From contig WELB01000081.1 of the NCBI GenBank assembly GCA_009602725.1, forward strand, positions 115,072 through 169,214: a stretch of DNA of 54,143 nucleotides. The letters are read 5' to 3'. Under the pieces are notes generated by a model. The model searched no databases. It was not told where the DNA came from and worked only from the letters and a program-made list of their open reading frames with translations. The DNA comes from Spirogloea muscicola (Eukaryota; Streptophyta; Zygnematophyceae; Spirogloeales; Spirogloeaceae). Every line of letters begins with the position of its first letter. Positions within the stretch are counted from its first letter, which is position 1. Made by a program: the position numbers and the translations under genes. Positions 34,135 to 45,819 of the stretch are shown here, in pieces.

Positions 34135-35888
34135 GTCTTCCCTCTCGGCCAGGGCACGGCGGGGGTGCAGCGGATGTGGCAGAGATGCTATAGGAGACTG
34201 TGGCAGAGCTGTTGATCTTGGGTCACGCCTATAGATTGCTTTGTCAAAATCAGACTGCTGGAGAGCACGAAGTGTTACCTGTCACATCTCCACACTTACA
34301 GCTGCAGGTGAGCCTTTACCGCTAGCCATCAGGGACTCTTTGACAGCCAAGTGGCAGGCCTTCTAGTGAGCATGCTCGTCGAAACCAACATGCTCAAATT
34401 CCTAGGATGGAACTGTTGGTCCCGGAGTAAGGAGTGTAAGGAGTAAGGAGTAAGGCATAAGGAATGAGGAGAAAAAGTAAGGAGTGTGTCACGTAAGCAC
34501 AGCAATCTGGCCACCTTGCTTAGCAAAGCACCTCCCCTAATACTACTTGTAATTTGCAGCACAATTGCAACAGTCTTATGTCTTGCCACCAGAGACTCCA
34601 GCGAGCAACTCTCAAGCACATTGATCAGACGCATGGCAAGCTAATGCAACGAGGTTTGCATCACAGGAGGTGACTAGTGCTTACTTGGTTGTCACGAAGG
34701 GGGTTGTCACTAAGCCTTGGGTCTGCACTTCTGTCAGTGCTACTTTCCCACAATACATATTCCTTAGCTGGATATTTCCCCGCATCTGTGCATAAGTCCC
34801 TAAGGCCGGACCCACTGTAAGCCTCAGTCTTGCGTGCAATATCGGAAAGGTCCAATGTCACAGCTGGGTCTGTAAGTACCTCCTGCATATTGTCACGCAT
34901 GTATGCAGCCTTTGAATATGAGGTAGTATCCTGTTTGGTTTGCAGCTTGTGCTTTTGACACGTGCTCCTCAAGCATTTAAAGCACAGCTGGGACCTGGTT
35001 ACTGAATCGTCAAGCCGCTTAGCATGATTAAGATCTTGGTGCAGACAGAGACAGGCCCAGAAGCATGGACAGTTAGCACGTGTTGTACCTGCTTGAAGGA
35101 GTATACCACGACTTGGCCTGCACGTTGCAACGAGTTGGACTACTGGTGCTTCAGCTGTCAGCCAGAAAGTTCGCAACAGTATGCTACAACAAAAATGTGA
35201 TATCCTTGTTGTCGAGCTCGGCTGTTAGCTGCAATGGCTGTTGGCTGTTGGCTGTAGGCTGTGGAGCCAGCTACTTAACCCGAGTCTCAGCTCAGGGCGC
35301 GTCAACGGGTAGATGACAGCCCATCTCAGATCCTCGACGGTGCCAGACAAGCCGCCAATGGAGCTGAATTCTTCCCTGATGTGTCTACAGTCAATAATGT
35401 CTCCAGCTATGACTCGCTGCATGTAGGCGCACAACCATGGCAAGCAAGCCTTGCAGCTCCGCATCAGGAAGGCAATTTGAAGGGCTCAAGCTAGTCCATT
35501 TTGCAGTTGTTGCTGGAGGATGTACAAGCCAGAGGCATGAAGGACCCGTGCCGAGACCAGGGAGAGTGCATGTGAAGAGGGGCGTCTCCCAGGTGGCATC
35601 CCCCTGGCCTAAGATGTGCAGTAACATGGGCAGACCGCCCAACCATGCCAAGGCCAGCGGCTGCAATAAGGGGCGGCTGCCACGTACCTCGTGCGAGTTC
35701 ATCTCCAACACGTCAAGGCCACGAAGACGCCGAGCCATCTCGCGCACACGAAGAGTGCTGACTTCAAGGGCAAGAGTGGGCATCATGTGCTTGATGAGCC
35801 GCTCACCCAGTCTCCTGATAGTGGGACTAGCCACCAGCCCGATGAACACAAGTCCTGTGACCACTTCAGGCGCCTTGAGGTAGTCCAT
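34135..35888 (-). pseudogene. Msp1/ATAD1-like copy C with the ATPase core deleted
   Basis: Exon 1 begins at 35888 (MDYLKAPEVVTGLVFIGLVA) and exon 2 (~35464-35280) has IREEFSSIGGLSGTVEDL. Exon 3 starts normally (CRPSRGILL, near 35120) but breaks before Walker A. Sequence then jumps to the exon 6 region (~34920-34680; YSGSGLRDLCTDAGKYPA) and exon 7 (~34285-34135; LRALQQSDFDKAIYRRD). Walker A, Walker B, the sensor and the arginine-finger exons are missing. The C-terminal helix motif has GSGLRD for GSDLRD. An internal deletion of exons 3-5 is the simplest explanation. A regulatory, ATPase-dead product cannot be excluded. Confidence 0.75.
34424..34490. repeat. GGAGTAA-type microsatellite
   Basis: Repeated (A)GGAGTAA/GGAGTGTAA units inside an intron of Msp1-like copy C. 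Confidence 0.7.
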
Positions 35889-36109
35889 GCTAGCAGCGCA
35901 AAACCTGCCTGCCCAGAGGAGCCGCGCGGGTCCAGCCGGCTGGTGCGCCCCACAAGCACAGTGACGGAGTGCGAGCAGGGCATTCTCCAGTGCTTCACAG
36001 CCATCCGCTTCCACGGTCGTTGCCTGCACCTTCGGCGGGCCGACGCCGCCGCTCCGACGGTGGCGGCCCACCACCGTCAGAGAGGGGAGAAAGACTCGTC
36101 CAGTAGAGT

Positions 36110-36990
36110 CTTCCTCCCGTCCAACTTCATGCGCACCGCGCGCCTTCTCTCTTCCAGTACAGGGCGATGGCTGCGATTGGCCAGCCCACCCGCAGTCACC
36201 ACCTGCGACATCGCGCAGCCCGCCCTGCTACCAGCTGGTCAACTTGCGGCTGTTGACCAGGCAGAAAGGCGCGCGGTGCGAATGAATTGAGAAGTAAATG
36301 CGCTTCCAGGAGAGGGCAGTGGCTGTGAGAGGCCAGCCCAAGAGGAGTGGACAAGGTCTGAACTGGCCGGATGACGCGAAAGGCAGAATACTAGACTCCA
36401 AGACGTCAGCAAGGGCAAGGGCTGTGAGAAGCCAGCCCGAAAAGACCTGACAAAAAGAATCAGGGGGAGACACAGCACTCACCACAACACCCAGTAACGC
36501 AGCCGAAGCTGGTTCCTTGCGAAGGAGCTTCTCCATCGAAGGGGCCAAAATGACGGAGGGGCCTGAAAATCCTATGTCAGAACGGGTGGAGGATGGACCA
36601 CTCAGTAGCTACGAGTGTGGAGCCTCAAATCCGACAGATTGGCTGCCAGAAAACTATCCCCCTGACGTAAGCCAGAGGCTGCAGCGAGAGCACGGCCAGC
36701 ACGCAGATGCAAGGCGTGGGCCTTGGAACGCTGGAGGGAGACTGCCTAACGCATGCAATAAACCTGGCCCACGAGCCAGCGGCATTGAAGTCAGGCGGCT
36801 CACCTCGCCTGCGGGACACAGCGCGCCGCGCAAGCCTGGCCAGCTCAATAACCTCAGGTCAATAAGTGCAAGTCAAAATAAGCACACAGTGAATCAAGTA
36901 GCCACGTCAGAGAGAGAATTGAGAGGGAGGCCAAAGCAAGCCAGTATGAGAAGCAGCAAGCCAAAGTGAGAAGAAAGATGATAGAAAGAA
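36110..36990. repeat. Composite repeat of LINE tails, copy 1 (partner 51350-52075)
   Basis: Starts TCCAACTTCATGCGCACC and ends in the purine-rich run near 36985; 51350-52075 is the same with small gaps. It contains several LINE 3' ends: plus VNLRLLTRQ (~36240), and on the minus strand NLSDLRLHTRSY-stop (~36600) and a mutated DLHLLT-stop-GY (~36862). Tail hairpins, for example near 36320, are present. So old tails were assembled first and then duplicated as a block. Confidence 0.7.
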
Positions 36991-39760
36991 AAGAAAGAAC
37001 CTCTTCCAATTCCCGGCAATGGTTGTGAGAGGCCAGCTCAAAGAAGAACAGCGCTTCCAAATTGAGTGGTGGCTGTGAGAGGCCAGCCCAAAGGAATGGA
37101 CAAGGTCTGGAGGGGTCGGATGGCGCAAAAAGCAAGATACTAATGGCTAAGACGGCAGCAAGGGGGGGCCGCGCCTTGGCTGCTGCTTCCGGTTCCGTCA
37201 GGGCGACGTCTATCCGTTTGCTAGGTTCTCTGACTTGCACTTACTGACTCGAAGTTACTGAGAGCCCCCAGAGGAATTGACAAGGTCTGAGAGGGCCGGA
37301 TGGGCGAAAAGCAAGATACTAGAAGAGGAAGTGAGCTTTTTGTCACTTTTTCCCCAATTGGCTGTTCACAGCCCTCCGCTCTTTCTGTATTTCTGACTTG
37401 CGGCTCCTCAATTGAAGAAACCAAATCTTTGTCTGGGAATGCGCTTTTCGGGCCCTTCGGACCTTGTGAACTGTTGTCGGGCTGGCTGTTCACACAGCAC
37501 TCATCCCCTTTGGGAGAGCCACTTCCCATTGGGAGGGGATCCACAGGCTTTGGCTCACTCTTGATTACTAAGCTTTCCATCTGCGGTAGCCTCATGTCTA
37601 GCTGTGTGGTTTTAGGCACCTGCTTGGCTCTTTCGACCTTGTTCATTCATTTTGGGCTGGCCTTTCCCAGCCCCTACCTTCCGTGATCGAACACTTTCCT
37701 CTTTTGGCAGAGCCACACTTTCTTCCAAAGCAGGCGGTCTGTGAAAAGCGAGCCCAGAAAGAATGACAAGGGCCGAGAGGTGCCAAAGGCACACATGATG
37801 ATACTTCTATGAGGCGCTATAGTAACAAAGCGAATGAACTTTAGTAATTAAGGATTCTAGTACCCTCGAGTGAGCACATCAATATCTGCCAGACTAATGT
37901 GGGCCGCCGAAGCAACACCCTGCAAGCCAGTGGAGAAGCAGGGTCAGCAAGGGGAGCTGCCCGGCTTCTTCGCCGCCGGGTCTTGCCCAGGTGTTCTGCA
38001 TGCGGCTGTCTGTCTCCTTCCAACGCTCCCTGGCTCACGCAGTGCACTTGCGGGCAGGCCGCTCTATGGCTGCTGCTTCTGGGTCTCGTTGGGGTGCCTC
38101 TTTTCCAGCTGCAAGTTACTACGACTTGCTGCTGCTAACTGGAATTTTCAAGCCTCCCATCCGCTGTAGCCTCTTGTATAGCTGTGTGGTTTGAGAGAGG
38201 GACGCTTCCAGGAGAGGGCGGTGGCTGTGAGAGGCCAGCCCAAAAAAAGATATGAACAATATTCAAAGGGGCCAGGGAAAGCGCTAAAGCACACAGGGAA
38301 TCAAGTAGCAACGAAAACTCATTAAACCCTGCTAAGCAGCCGCAGGTCGGAGAAAGTGGTCTCCTGGTAGCGGGTCCCCTGGCCAGGGCCAGAGGCTGCA
38401 GCTAAGGCACGACCGGCACGCAGATGCAGCGCGCGACCATGGACCTCTGCAGTGAGACGGACAGGCGCATGCGGTACACCTGCGCGAGCGAGCCTGCTGC
38501 ATGGAAATTCACCGGCTCCCCGTGATACCGGCGGGAGATAGCGCGACGCGAGAGCTGGTGGAGCAGCTCGAGCGACCGAGCGCCCTTACGCTTCGTGAGT
38601 GTCGATGGCGAGAGGGAAGAACTCGTCCTCCCGCAGGTGGTCGGCGTACTTCAATTCCTTGGCCCTGGCGGCGGTGGTTGCCTTTCGGCCTTCTGGACCT
38701 TGTCCATTCTTTCTGGGCTGACGATTCGCAGCCCCTGCCTTATATGGGAGGAGCTGTTGAGTGGAGAGAGACTCTAGCCAGTGGCCTGGCCCGGCCTGGC
38801 TAGGGAATGACCAACTGGTTACGTGGTAGCCCCTAGTGCTGCCCGAGGGTATGGCGCTTTCATGCCAGAAGCGGCTGCTAGCTAGCCAACATGCGGCTCC
38901 AAAGAAGGTGTCACTGAGCGGCCACTTGTATGATTCCTTGTATTCTACGGCTCCTTCAGACCTAGTCCGTTTTTTCTGGGCTGGCCTCTCGCAGCCCAGT
39001 TAATCTGGCCGCGCTTGCTTTGTATTCTGGCGCCGACGTCCATGAGGCGTTTGAAGCTTGCTATCTCGACCTACTCAAGCAGCGTTCACTTTGCCGTTGT
39101 GGGCTGGCTTTCCCAAGTCCTCCTTGCCTTCGGAAGAGCTCCTTCTTGTCTCCGTCCGAAGAGAGAGAGGCGGAGAGCCGAAGGCACAGTGGAGTAAGCT
39201 CTTCCAGAAGGGGGCACAGTGTCTCTAAGACCCAGCTGCCTCGGCCCAGTGGGCCGCAGATTCCCTCTACGAGGGGCTGGCCTCTCATAGCCCTCGCCCT
39301 CTACTGGAAGAGTCTCTCTACCTCACAGACATTGCCTTCCTTTATAAGAGCTCTTTAAAACTTGTCCCACTGGCAGTTGACATTCCACGCCGTGTTTGGA
39401 ATTCATAGACTTGACCTCCTCCAGCGACTTGCCAGACGAGCCATGACCCGACGGCAGGGGCAGCAGGGCGAGCAGCTAGGTAACAATACCGCGGGCTCGC
39501 TAGCCCTTTCGTATCGCGTCCCTCTCTCCGCTTGGCTGCAGAGCTCCCAGGCATTTGCCTTGCATCTGCCTGCTGGCCGTGCCTCCATGCCGCTATACGG
39601 CCGGTCACCTCCATTCCCATCTGTCGGTTTTCTTGGCTGGCGGCTGTCGACTGGGAGTCACTGCATTGCCACTCATAGTACAATTGTTTGGCTGAGTGAT
39701 TTGCGGTCTCATATCACGACTGCCTCTCTCTGTTGAATCTGTCCAAATACTTGTCTGAGC
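36991..39760. mobile_element. Cluster of LINE 3' ends in both orientations
   Basis: Several C-terminal signatures are legible: SDLHLLTRSY-stop at about 37226-37257 (+), SDLRLLN-stop near 37400 (+), SLADIDVLTRGY-stop near 37870 (-), YDLLLLT near 38130 (+), FSDLRLLSRV-stop near 38340 (-) and LSDLRSHIT near 39690 (+). Tail hairpins of the GGGCTGG..CAGCCC type lie at 37654-37673 and near 38715, 38978, 39100 and 39275. No intact gene. Confidence 0.7.
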
Positions 39761-40830
39761 TGCCTTTCACAGCCACTGCCTTGCTCTGGAGGAGCCACTC
39801 CTGGATGAGATGCACGTTATGGATGTTATGGATGACAGAATATAGGCCTTGACACCTACCAGCTTCCAGATTTGCCATAAGTACTGCTGAGAGACATTCC
39901 CATACACAAAGATAAGGACGGCTTTAGTCTTAGGAGAAAGCATCTCTTCTCAGCAAGGAGCACGTCTCTTGTACCTTCAAGGGCCCCATTTCAAGTGCAG
40001 CTGCCTGCGCCCTCATGACGTGCTGCGAGACGTTAAGCGCCCTCCCACTTGGCAACAAGGAGAGGGGATGGCAATACAAGGACCCGTTTGAAGGCATGCT
40101 GGCTAACTAACAGAGTGCAAGCCAGTCTACGCAACGAGCATGGGTCATTTAAGAACTTATATTCGTGCAGCTATTTCAGACGGCCCAAGCTGACCCAGGC
40201 ATCTGCAAGCACCGCACTGAGTTCGACGAGTCAGATATATCCTCACAACTCAAGGTAAAAAAAGGAAGAGGTGTAAGCCCACAAGAGGCAGACTGTGATG
40301 TTGACTCTACAGACATCAGCTCCTCAATATTGCCTGCAAGTATTGCTGCTGATGTGGCAAGAGGGCTTCATGGCTTGATGCCTTATAGAAGACTAGAAAA
40401 CCTCTCTTCAGCCAACTTACTTGAATTTACAGAAGCACAGCCCTTGCAGATGTTGCAAGCATTATTAACACTCAAGCACAAAGGTCGTCAGAGTGGCCAT
40501 GCGCTGCTCTGACGCTCTATCAATCATCTTTAGCTACACAAAGTTACAGTTGAGTGAGTCTGATAGAGTGCAACAATTGTGCGTGGCCACGTAAGCAAAA
40601 CCTCCTGTCAAGGTCTTGGAGCAGGAACTCTAGTCGTCAACCCTAAACCTCTGCTGCCGACAACATTGAGAAGGAGCTTGGCGCTACAAGCCTGATGCTG
40701 TGTCTACGATGTAGAATAGGCCACAGCGGGGTGCTCTCTGAGGCCACAAGGTGCCAAGTTGATGAAGAGTCGCCCTGCCGTTGTGAGCAGTTGTATAGCA
40801 GATCGAGCCAATGACCTTGAATGCTGTATC
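39761..40830 (+). other. Unrecognised tract; one long plus-strand frame
   Basis: A frame at 40165-40512 (TEFDESDISSQLKVKKGR, DVARGLHGLMPYRRLENL) is open for about 115 codons. It has no recognised family and lies before the RHD3-like exons on the same strand. Splice context is unclear. Confidence 0.25.
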
Positions 40831-40869
40831 TGACTCGGCAGAAGAGTCTTGAGCACAGCCATCAGAAGC

Positions 40870-41175
40870 CCCTTCAAATTGTGACCATGGAGGCCTGCAC
40901 GGGCGAAGGACGGCGCCGCAAAGCTGCATCCAGCGGCCCTTGGCCAGCCAGCAATGGGTTGTCGAGCACGGCACCCAATGACGATGTCGTCTCGCTCGCT
41001 GCTACCGGTGCTTCATGAGTGGGCCCGTTCAAGTGCAACCGCTCCTCGCTGACTTCAGCCAGGCGCTTGAGCACATTGAGCATGGCTGGCACCACCTTCG
41101 CACTTACCGACAGCAGGCCAGGTACCTGCCGTACTCCACGGCACGCCCAGACTTCCCATCAGCAATCTTGGCTTG
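40870..41175 (-). pseudogene. RHD3/Sey1-like exon after the membrane hairpin, minus strand
   Basis: Minus-strand reading VPAMLNVLKRLAEVSEERL resembles the RHD3/Sey1 segment that follows the second membrane helix. The downstream residues RLHLNGPTHEAP match RLHLNSPTLGAP in the 32.3-kb unit. Its orientation is opposite to the hairpin exons 600 bases away, so the locus has been inverted in part. Confidence 0.5.
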
Positions 41176-41649
41176 CAGTTCGAACTAAAGTGAGGGACTC
41201 ACCCATCTCGCTGCTTTTGCAGCTACATCAGAAACTGGTGCCTAATAAGATGATCAGAGCCTCACAATTCTTGCTTCCCGCAGTCTTGCTAAGCTAAGAC
41301 TATAGCGATTGATACATCACTCCACCCTTGCGGCAAGTTTACTTCTACCATAGAGCCTGCGCTTTTGACATTGCTCTTTGATACCCGCGACAGCACCTCC
41401 ACTGACGCCACTGCAGCTCCATCTTCGTCGTACCTCACATTGTCCACGTGGGAGACGGTGCGTCTGCGATGCAGAGGCTACTGTTGTTCTGTCCTTGCCT
41501 CTCCACGTGAAGCTGAGAGGGTCTGACAAAGCCATACATCATGTCCCGTTCACTTAGGAGTTAGCATACAATTCTGCCAGCTAAGTTTGCAGCAGCTGCA
41601 TGCTGCCAACGTGCAAATGCCAGAGGAGGATGTATTCTTGTCGCCTGGC

Positions 41650-42432
41650 TAGTGCCGGATCCTGTGGCGGCAGCTCAAGGCCGAGACGGAATACACTATC
41701 AGCCAGGTCATGGCAACGCAGGTGCGAAAGGACACTGGCTAGTGAGGCGCTCGACGACTGACAGTCATCCTTGGCGTTCTTGGTCTAGGATTTGTGTCAG
41801 ATATAGGAGGACCATCTTTGTCAGGTCTCTAGGCTAGGTATTAGCACGTACGAGCCGGCAACTCTTGCAGATTGCAGACTGCGGCATTTGTTGTTGCTAT
41901 GGCAGGAGGCAAGCCGACAAAAAGCCATGTGGCTTCCACCACCGTGGGCAATGGTCGCAATGTGTATTCTTGGCTTCAACGAATTCTGCGCTGCACTTGC
42001 TTTCCTTTGGTATGTCATCTTGGCTACTCACCGTTATTCTTCGGGTATACACCTATCTCCACTTGAGATGACTTTATGGTACCGTGTTGCTCTTTGCAGG
42101 GACTTTGCTTTCAATCCTATCATGTGGTTTGTTGCTGCTGCTGCCATCCTCCTCGGTCGTGCACTACTGAAGCAGATCGACCTCAGGGCAGAATTCCGAC
42201 ACGGCCTGGTGAGCTGCGCTTGCAGTGAGAAAATCTCAGAAGGCCAATCACAAGCAGGCAGCTCATGGGCAACTCAGTTGGCTCTGGCATTGGTATGATA
42301 TATATGAAGCGACTTAAATTTTCTGCTGTAACATTGTGTGCAGAAATGTTGCTCTGTATCCAATAATTTGGTTGATCTCGGGTGCTGTCGTTGTATTGGT
42401 CCATGTACTGTGTAGGCAGATGGACCTTTTGG
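41650..42432 (+). CDS. RHD3/Sey1-like C-terminal exons, best-preserved set
   Basis: Three plus-strand exons with sound splice sites. About 41651-41721 encodes LWRQLKAETEYTISQVMATQ (donor GTGCGA). 41907-42009 encodes WLPPPWAMVAMCILGFNEFC (acceptor TATGGCAG, donor GTATGT). 42101-42209 encodes NPIMWFVAAAAILLGRALLK and QIDLRAEFRHG (acceptor TTTGCAG, donor GTGAGC). The order and motifs match plant RHD3/Sey1: a pre-membrane helix, then two membrane segments forming an ER hairpin. RHD3 fuses ER tubules using an N-terminal dynamin-like GTPase, which is absent from the window. A second, diverged membrane exon follows at about 42343-42432, as in copies at 27.9 and 45.4 kb. Probably a truncated or rearranged gene. 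Confidence 0.65.
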
Positions 42433-42469
42433 TAAGCGCCGACACGTTCTTGTGAGCTGCGCTTTGCAT

Positions 42470-43900
42470 GTAGGAAAAAGAGGGTTTGGTCATAAAGCTC
42501 CTGCACTTGAACGACCCATTCAAGAGGCGCCCTTGCAAACCTCGGTGGTCGTGATTTGAGGATGGACCCTCTGGACGCTTTGCTCGGAGACAGGTTTGCA
42601 AGTCAGATGCAGCATGCAAGAGCAATGCTATGCTCTGATACAGAGCGGAATATGCCAGCAACTTCGCTCTGCCAGCATCGCACCTTGTGGACTTGGGGAG
42701 CTGCACTATGCAGCAGCCATGAATTCTGGGCTTGTGGTGCCAAGTTAGTGTGGTCCCTATGTTGTCTGTGGCCGTACTGTTACACATGCTTCTGCACCTC
42801 CAGCACTCAACAACCCATGCACCACTGCACCGCACATTATGGCTAGCAAGTAACTCAATAATCTGTGCCGTGCATTATCCAGGGTGGTGCTGGAATATCA
42901 TCATAAGAGCACGTCATTTGGAACGCAGCAAGGTGACCTTCAGTGGTAATGTAAGTTTCAAGAGGTCCGGGGCTTGACAGGGCATCAGGAAGATCCCACA
43001 TTCGCCCGTTTCCTCGTATGCTGAAGTGATCATCACATTGTTCATTTACTAATCATTCGTAATTACCCATCAGCTAGGGGCTGCTACAATTCATTCCTCT
43101 TGCTTGAGGGCGCCTTCACGCCAGAACGCTTGCCGCAAACACTCAAGAGCCCCCTCATCGACAGCCTCCTCCGTAGCACTCACTGCCCCTCGTCCTGCAT
43201 AGCACATATGGCCACCATGCGATGTCAGCAATTCACTGTTACCTCAGCAGCCAGTCCTCTTTCCATCTGGCAGGCCTTCGAGGGTTGCCATAGACTATCC
43301 CCGAGATAGCATTTCATCATAATCAGCGCAAGTCAAGGCAACCTGTCAAGGCCGGTCGCTTGGGGCTACTGGGCCCGTTCTTGCGGGAGCTGCCCTCTTC
43401 GCACGAGTAGGCTCTTGCGAGCTTGCCATCGTATTCTACCATAGCCCTTGCCAATCGGGAGATAGCTCTCTATTATAAGGCAACTGTGAGAGGCCAGGCC
43501 AAAAGAATGAACAAGGCCTGCAAAACACGGAAGGCGCCAAAAACACGAAACTACTCTTCGTGACTCCTGCGAGTGGACGCTCAGTAAATTCCGGTCAACT
43601 AAGTGCAGATCGGTATCAACAGAGGGCGGAATGGCGTCGCCATGTCAGAGAGTGGAGGCAGCAGCCCCCAAGCGTGGCCTGCCCGCAAGTGCACGGCAGA
43701 AGTCAGGGAACTCTGCAGGAAGATGCCAAGACGCATCCTGTACACCCGAACAAGCGATCCCGACGGCATTCAGCCGATTACTCACTCTGCTGCCCCTGGT
43801 GGCGGGTCACAATACGCCGCACAAGCCGCTGGAGTAGGTCAAGCCGGCACTCCCAAACGTCGACTGCAAGCGCGACAAAGTCGTCGGCAGCAGGGTGGTT
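42470..43900. repeat. Segmental duplication, copy 1 (partner 45820-47250)
   Basis: About 1.4 kb nearly identical to 45820-47250. It includes the conserved unrecognised tract, then a minus-strand LINE 3' end (43440-43890). The copies differ by a few substitutions and a short insertion around 47190 (CGCCCACTGAA). The right edge at 43865-43910 meets GC-rich sequence with the N at 44009. Confidence 0.85.
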
Positions 43901-43983
43901 TGCGTGCTTACGCTCGGCGGGAGCTGCGGCGGCGGCGGGAGCGAGGGACAAGCCGGGAGGGGGCCGGCGCGCCGCGGACCCCA

Positions 43984-44172
43984 TGGCGGGCGCCGCCGGC
44001 AGCGACGCCNTAGGTGGGAGGCCGAGGAAGAGTTGAAGCGATGTCCGAAAGGCCTCCAGGGGACCCACTTCCAGGACCCTAGCCTCTCTGATTTGCGGCT
44101 GCTTAGCAGGGGTTACTGAGTAATTTGTAGCTGCTTTCTTTCTTTGGCGGGCGCCGCCGGCAGCGACGCCGG
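43984..44172. repeat. 25-bp direct repeat beside an ambiguous base
   Basis: GGCGGGCGCCGCCGGCAGCG (continuing ACGCC) occurs at 43984-44008 and again from about 44148 to 44172. The N at 44009 directly follows the first copy. A plus-strand LINE 3' end, ending SLSDLRLLSRGY-stop at 44119, lies between them. Confidence 0.7.
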
Positions 44173-44249
44173 CGGCGGCCCGGGGTTTAGTTGGGGTGGC
44201 GGCGGCGGCGGCGGCGACAAAGCAGTGGAAGAGCTTGAAGAACTTACTG

Positions 44250-44940
44250 CGAACGGTGACAGAAACCTCTCCCAAGTTTATCTCTTTCTTCAGAGTCAGG
44301 CAGTGGCTGTGAGATGCCACCCCAAAAAGGGAAATCGCCCTCTACCGGAGAGCAGCGGGCGAATGACTGGATGGCCAGCCCAGAGGGCCACCCGTTGACT
44401 TCCCGTGTCGGCAGATCCCCGCAGAGGGTAGTGGTGGCGGCCCGCCACCGCCCCCCCGCCTTGCCCCGGCTGCTGCAGGCGCTGGCAAACGACCCCCCTC
44501 CCGGGAGCGCGCCCTGGTTCCAAGCCAAGCGGTCCGTTTGAGAGAGGCTCTCCCAAGCGGCCGCGAAAGGTGCCCCCGTTACAAAGCGGAGCCTGCTGGC
44601 GCGCGCGTCTGCGCTGCGCCGCCAGTGCGGCATGGACGATCGGATGCCTGAGGCGCAGTGCATGAGCGGCCGACTGCGGCACGGAGCCGCCGGTGGTGGC
44701 GGCGGCGGCGGCCCACCATGCCCCCCCTGCCAGCCGGCCGCCTGCCTGCACGGCGCAGGCAACGATCGGCAGTCGTGTGAAGGGTCTTTGTTTTAGCACC
44801 AGAGCGTGTCCCTGCTCGCAGCCTTGAGGATGCTTGCTGTTCGCTTGTAAGGCCGGCCCGCCCACAGGCTGCTGATGCACACGTTCTTCTGCCCCGGCAG
44901 TGTAGGCACTGTTAGCATGGATTACCTGGAGGCCGAGCCA
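44250..44940 (-). repeat. Dispersed repeat unit, copy 2 (partner 26765-27460)
   Basis: Matches 26765-27460. In this copy the tail hairpin is partly lost (GCCACCCC for GCCAGCCC near 44320). The RHD3-like tract follows, as after copy 1, so both were duplicated as one block. Confidence 0.6.
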
Positions 44941-45219
44941 GAGACAACTCTAAGTGAGCCCCAGAGGCAGCAGGTGCGCACTGGACACTTGCTACCGAGG
45001 GGCTCGATAGTTGACAGGCTTTCGAAGAGGTTCAGGTCTAGATCCATGTAGTGACCTTGTGAATCTTGTGAATATAAGACTTCGGGATAGAAGTAAATTT
45101 GCCGCAAGGGTGTCAAAGTCATCATTCTTGCCTCAGTGTCCAGGAGCTGGGGAGTGTTGAAGAGGGACCTTATGCTCACCTACCAGGGCGTTGGTGTAGG
45201 AGGCACGTCTGCAAGATGA

Positions 45220-45500
45220 TACTGCGGGTCTACCACTACGGGCGTGGTTTGTCGTGTTAATGCTTGGCTTCAACGACTTCTGCGACGCCCTTGCCTTCCT
45301 TGGATTTGTCACCTTACTTCAAGACTTCAATCACTTCGTCATATAGTAAGGTATGATAAATCTTAAGTGACTTGATTCTTCTGGTGTTACATTGTGTGTG
45401 CAGAAATGTTGCTCTCTATTTAACAATTTGGTTCATCTCGGCTGCTGTCGTTGTTTTGGGTCATGTACTGTTTAGGCAGATGGACCTTTTGGTAAGTGCC
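45220..45500 (+). pseudogene. RHD3/Sey1-like membrane-hairpin exons, copy 3
   Basis: Plus-strand reading LGFNDFCDALAFLGFVTLLQ, then after an intron with acceptor GTGTGTGCAG the second membrane exon (~45402-45492), ending GHVLFRQMDLL before GTAAGT. It is close to copy 1 at 27.64-28.01 kb. The first exon reading is not continuous with upstream sequence. Confidence 0.55.
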
Positions 45501-45819
45501 GACACGTTCTGGTGAGCTGCGCTTTGCTTGTAGGAAAAGAGAGGGTTTGGTCATAAGCAGCAAGCTCATCCGCAAAGCGAGTTGCTCTAGCATTAGCCCA
45601 AGCAATCCCATCCTTTTCTGAAGCCCAATAAGTCGGTGCATTGCTAGATATGCAAGTTTCTCAGGCACCAATTTAATGTAGAGCATATCTTGGCAACTTA
45701 TCAGGCAAGCCAAGCTCACAAGAAATGTTGGTGTATCCGTGCAGTGCGAGTACGTGCTTGGCCTGCTGAAGGGATTGGTGTTGTACGTGCGTTACGTGCT
45801 CAACATGCTGTACAAGCTC

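Noticed and set aside
35691-36290. 199-codon plus-strand frame
   Set aside because: Overlaps Msp1 copy C exon 1 on the opposite strand and continues into LINE-tail repeat; no domain.
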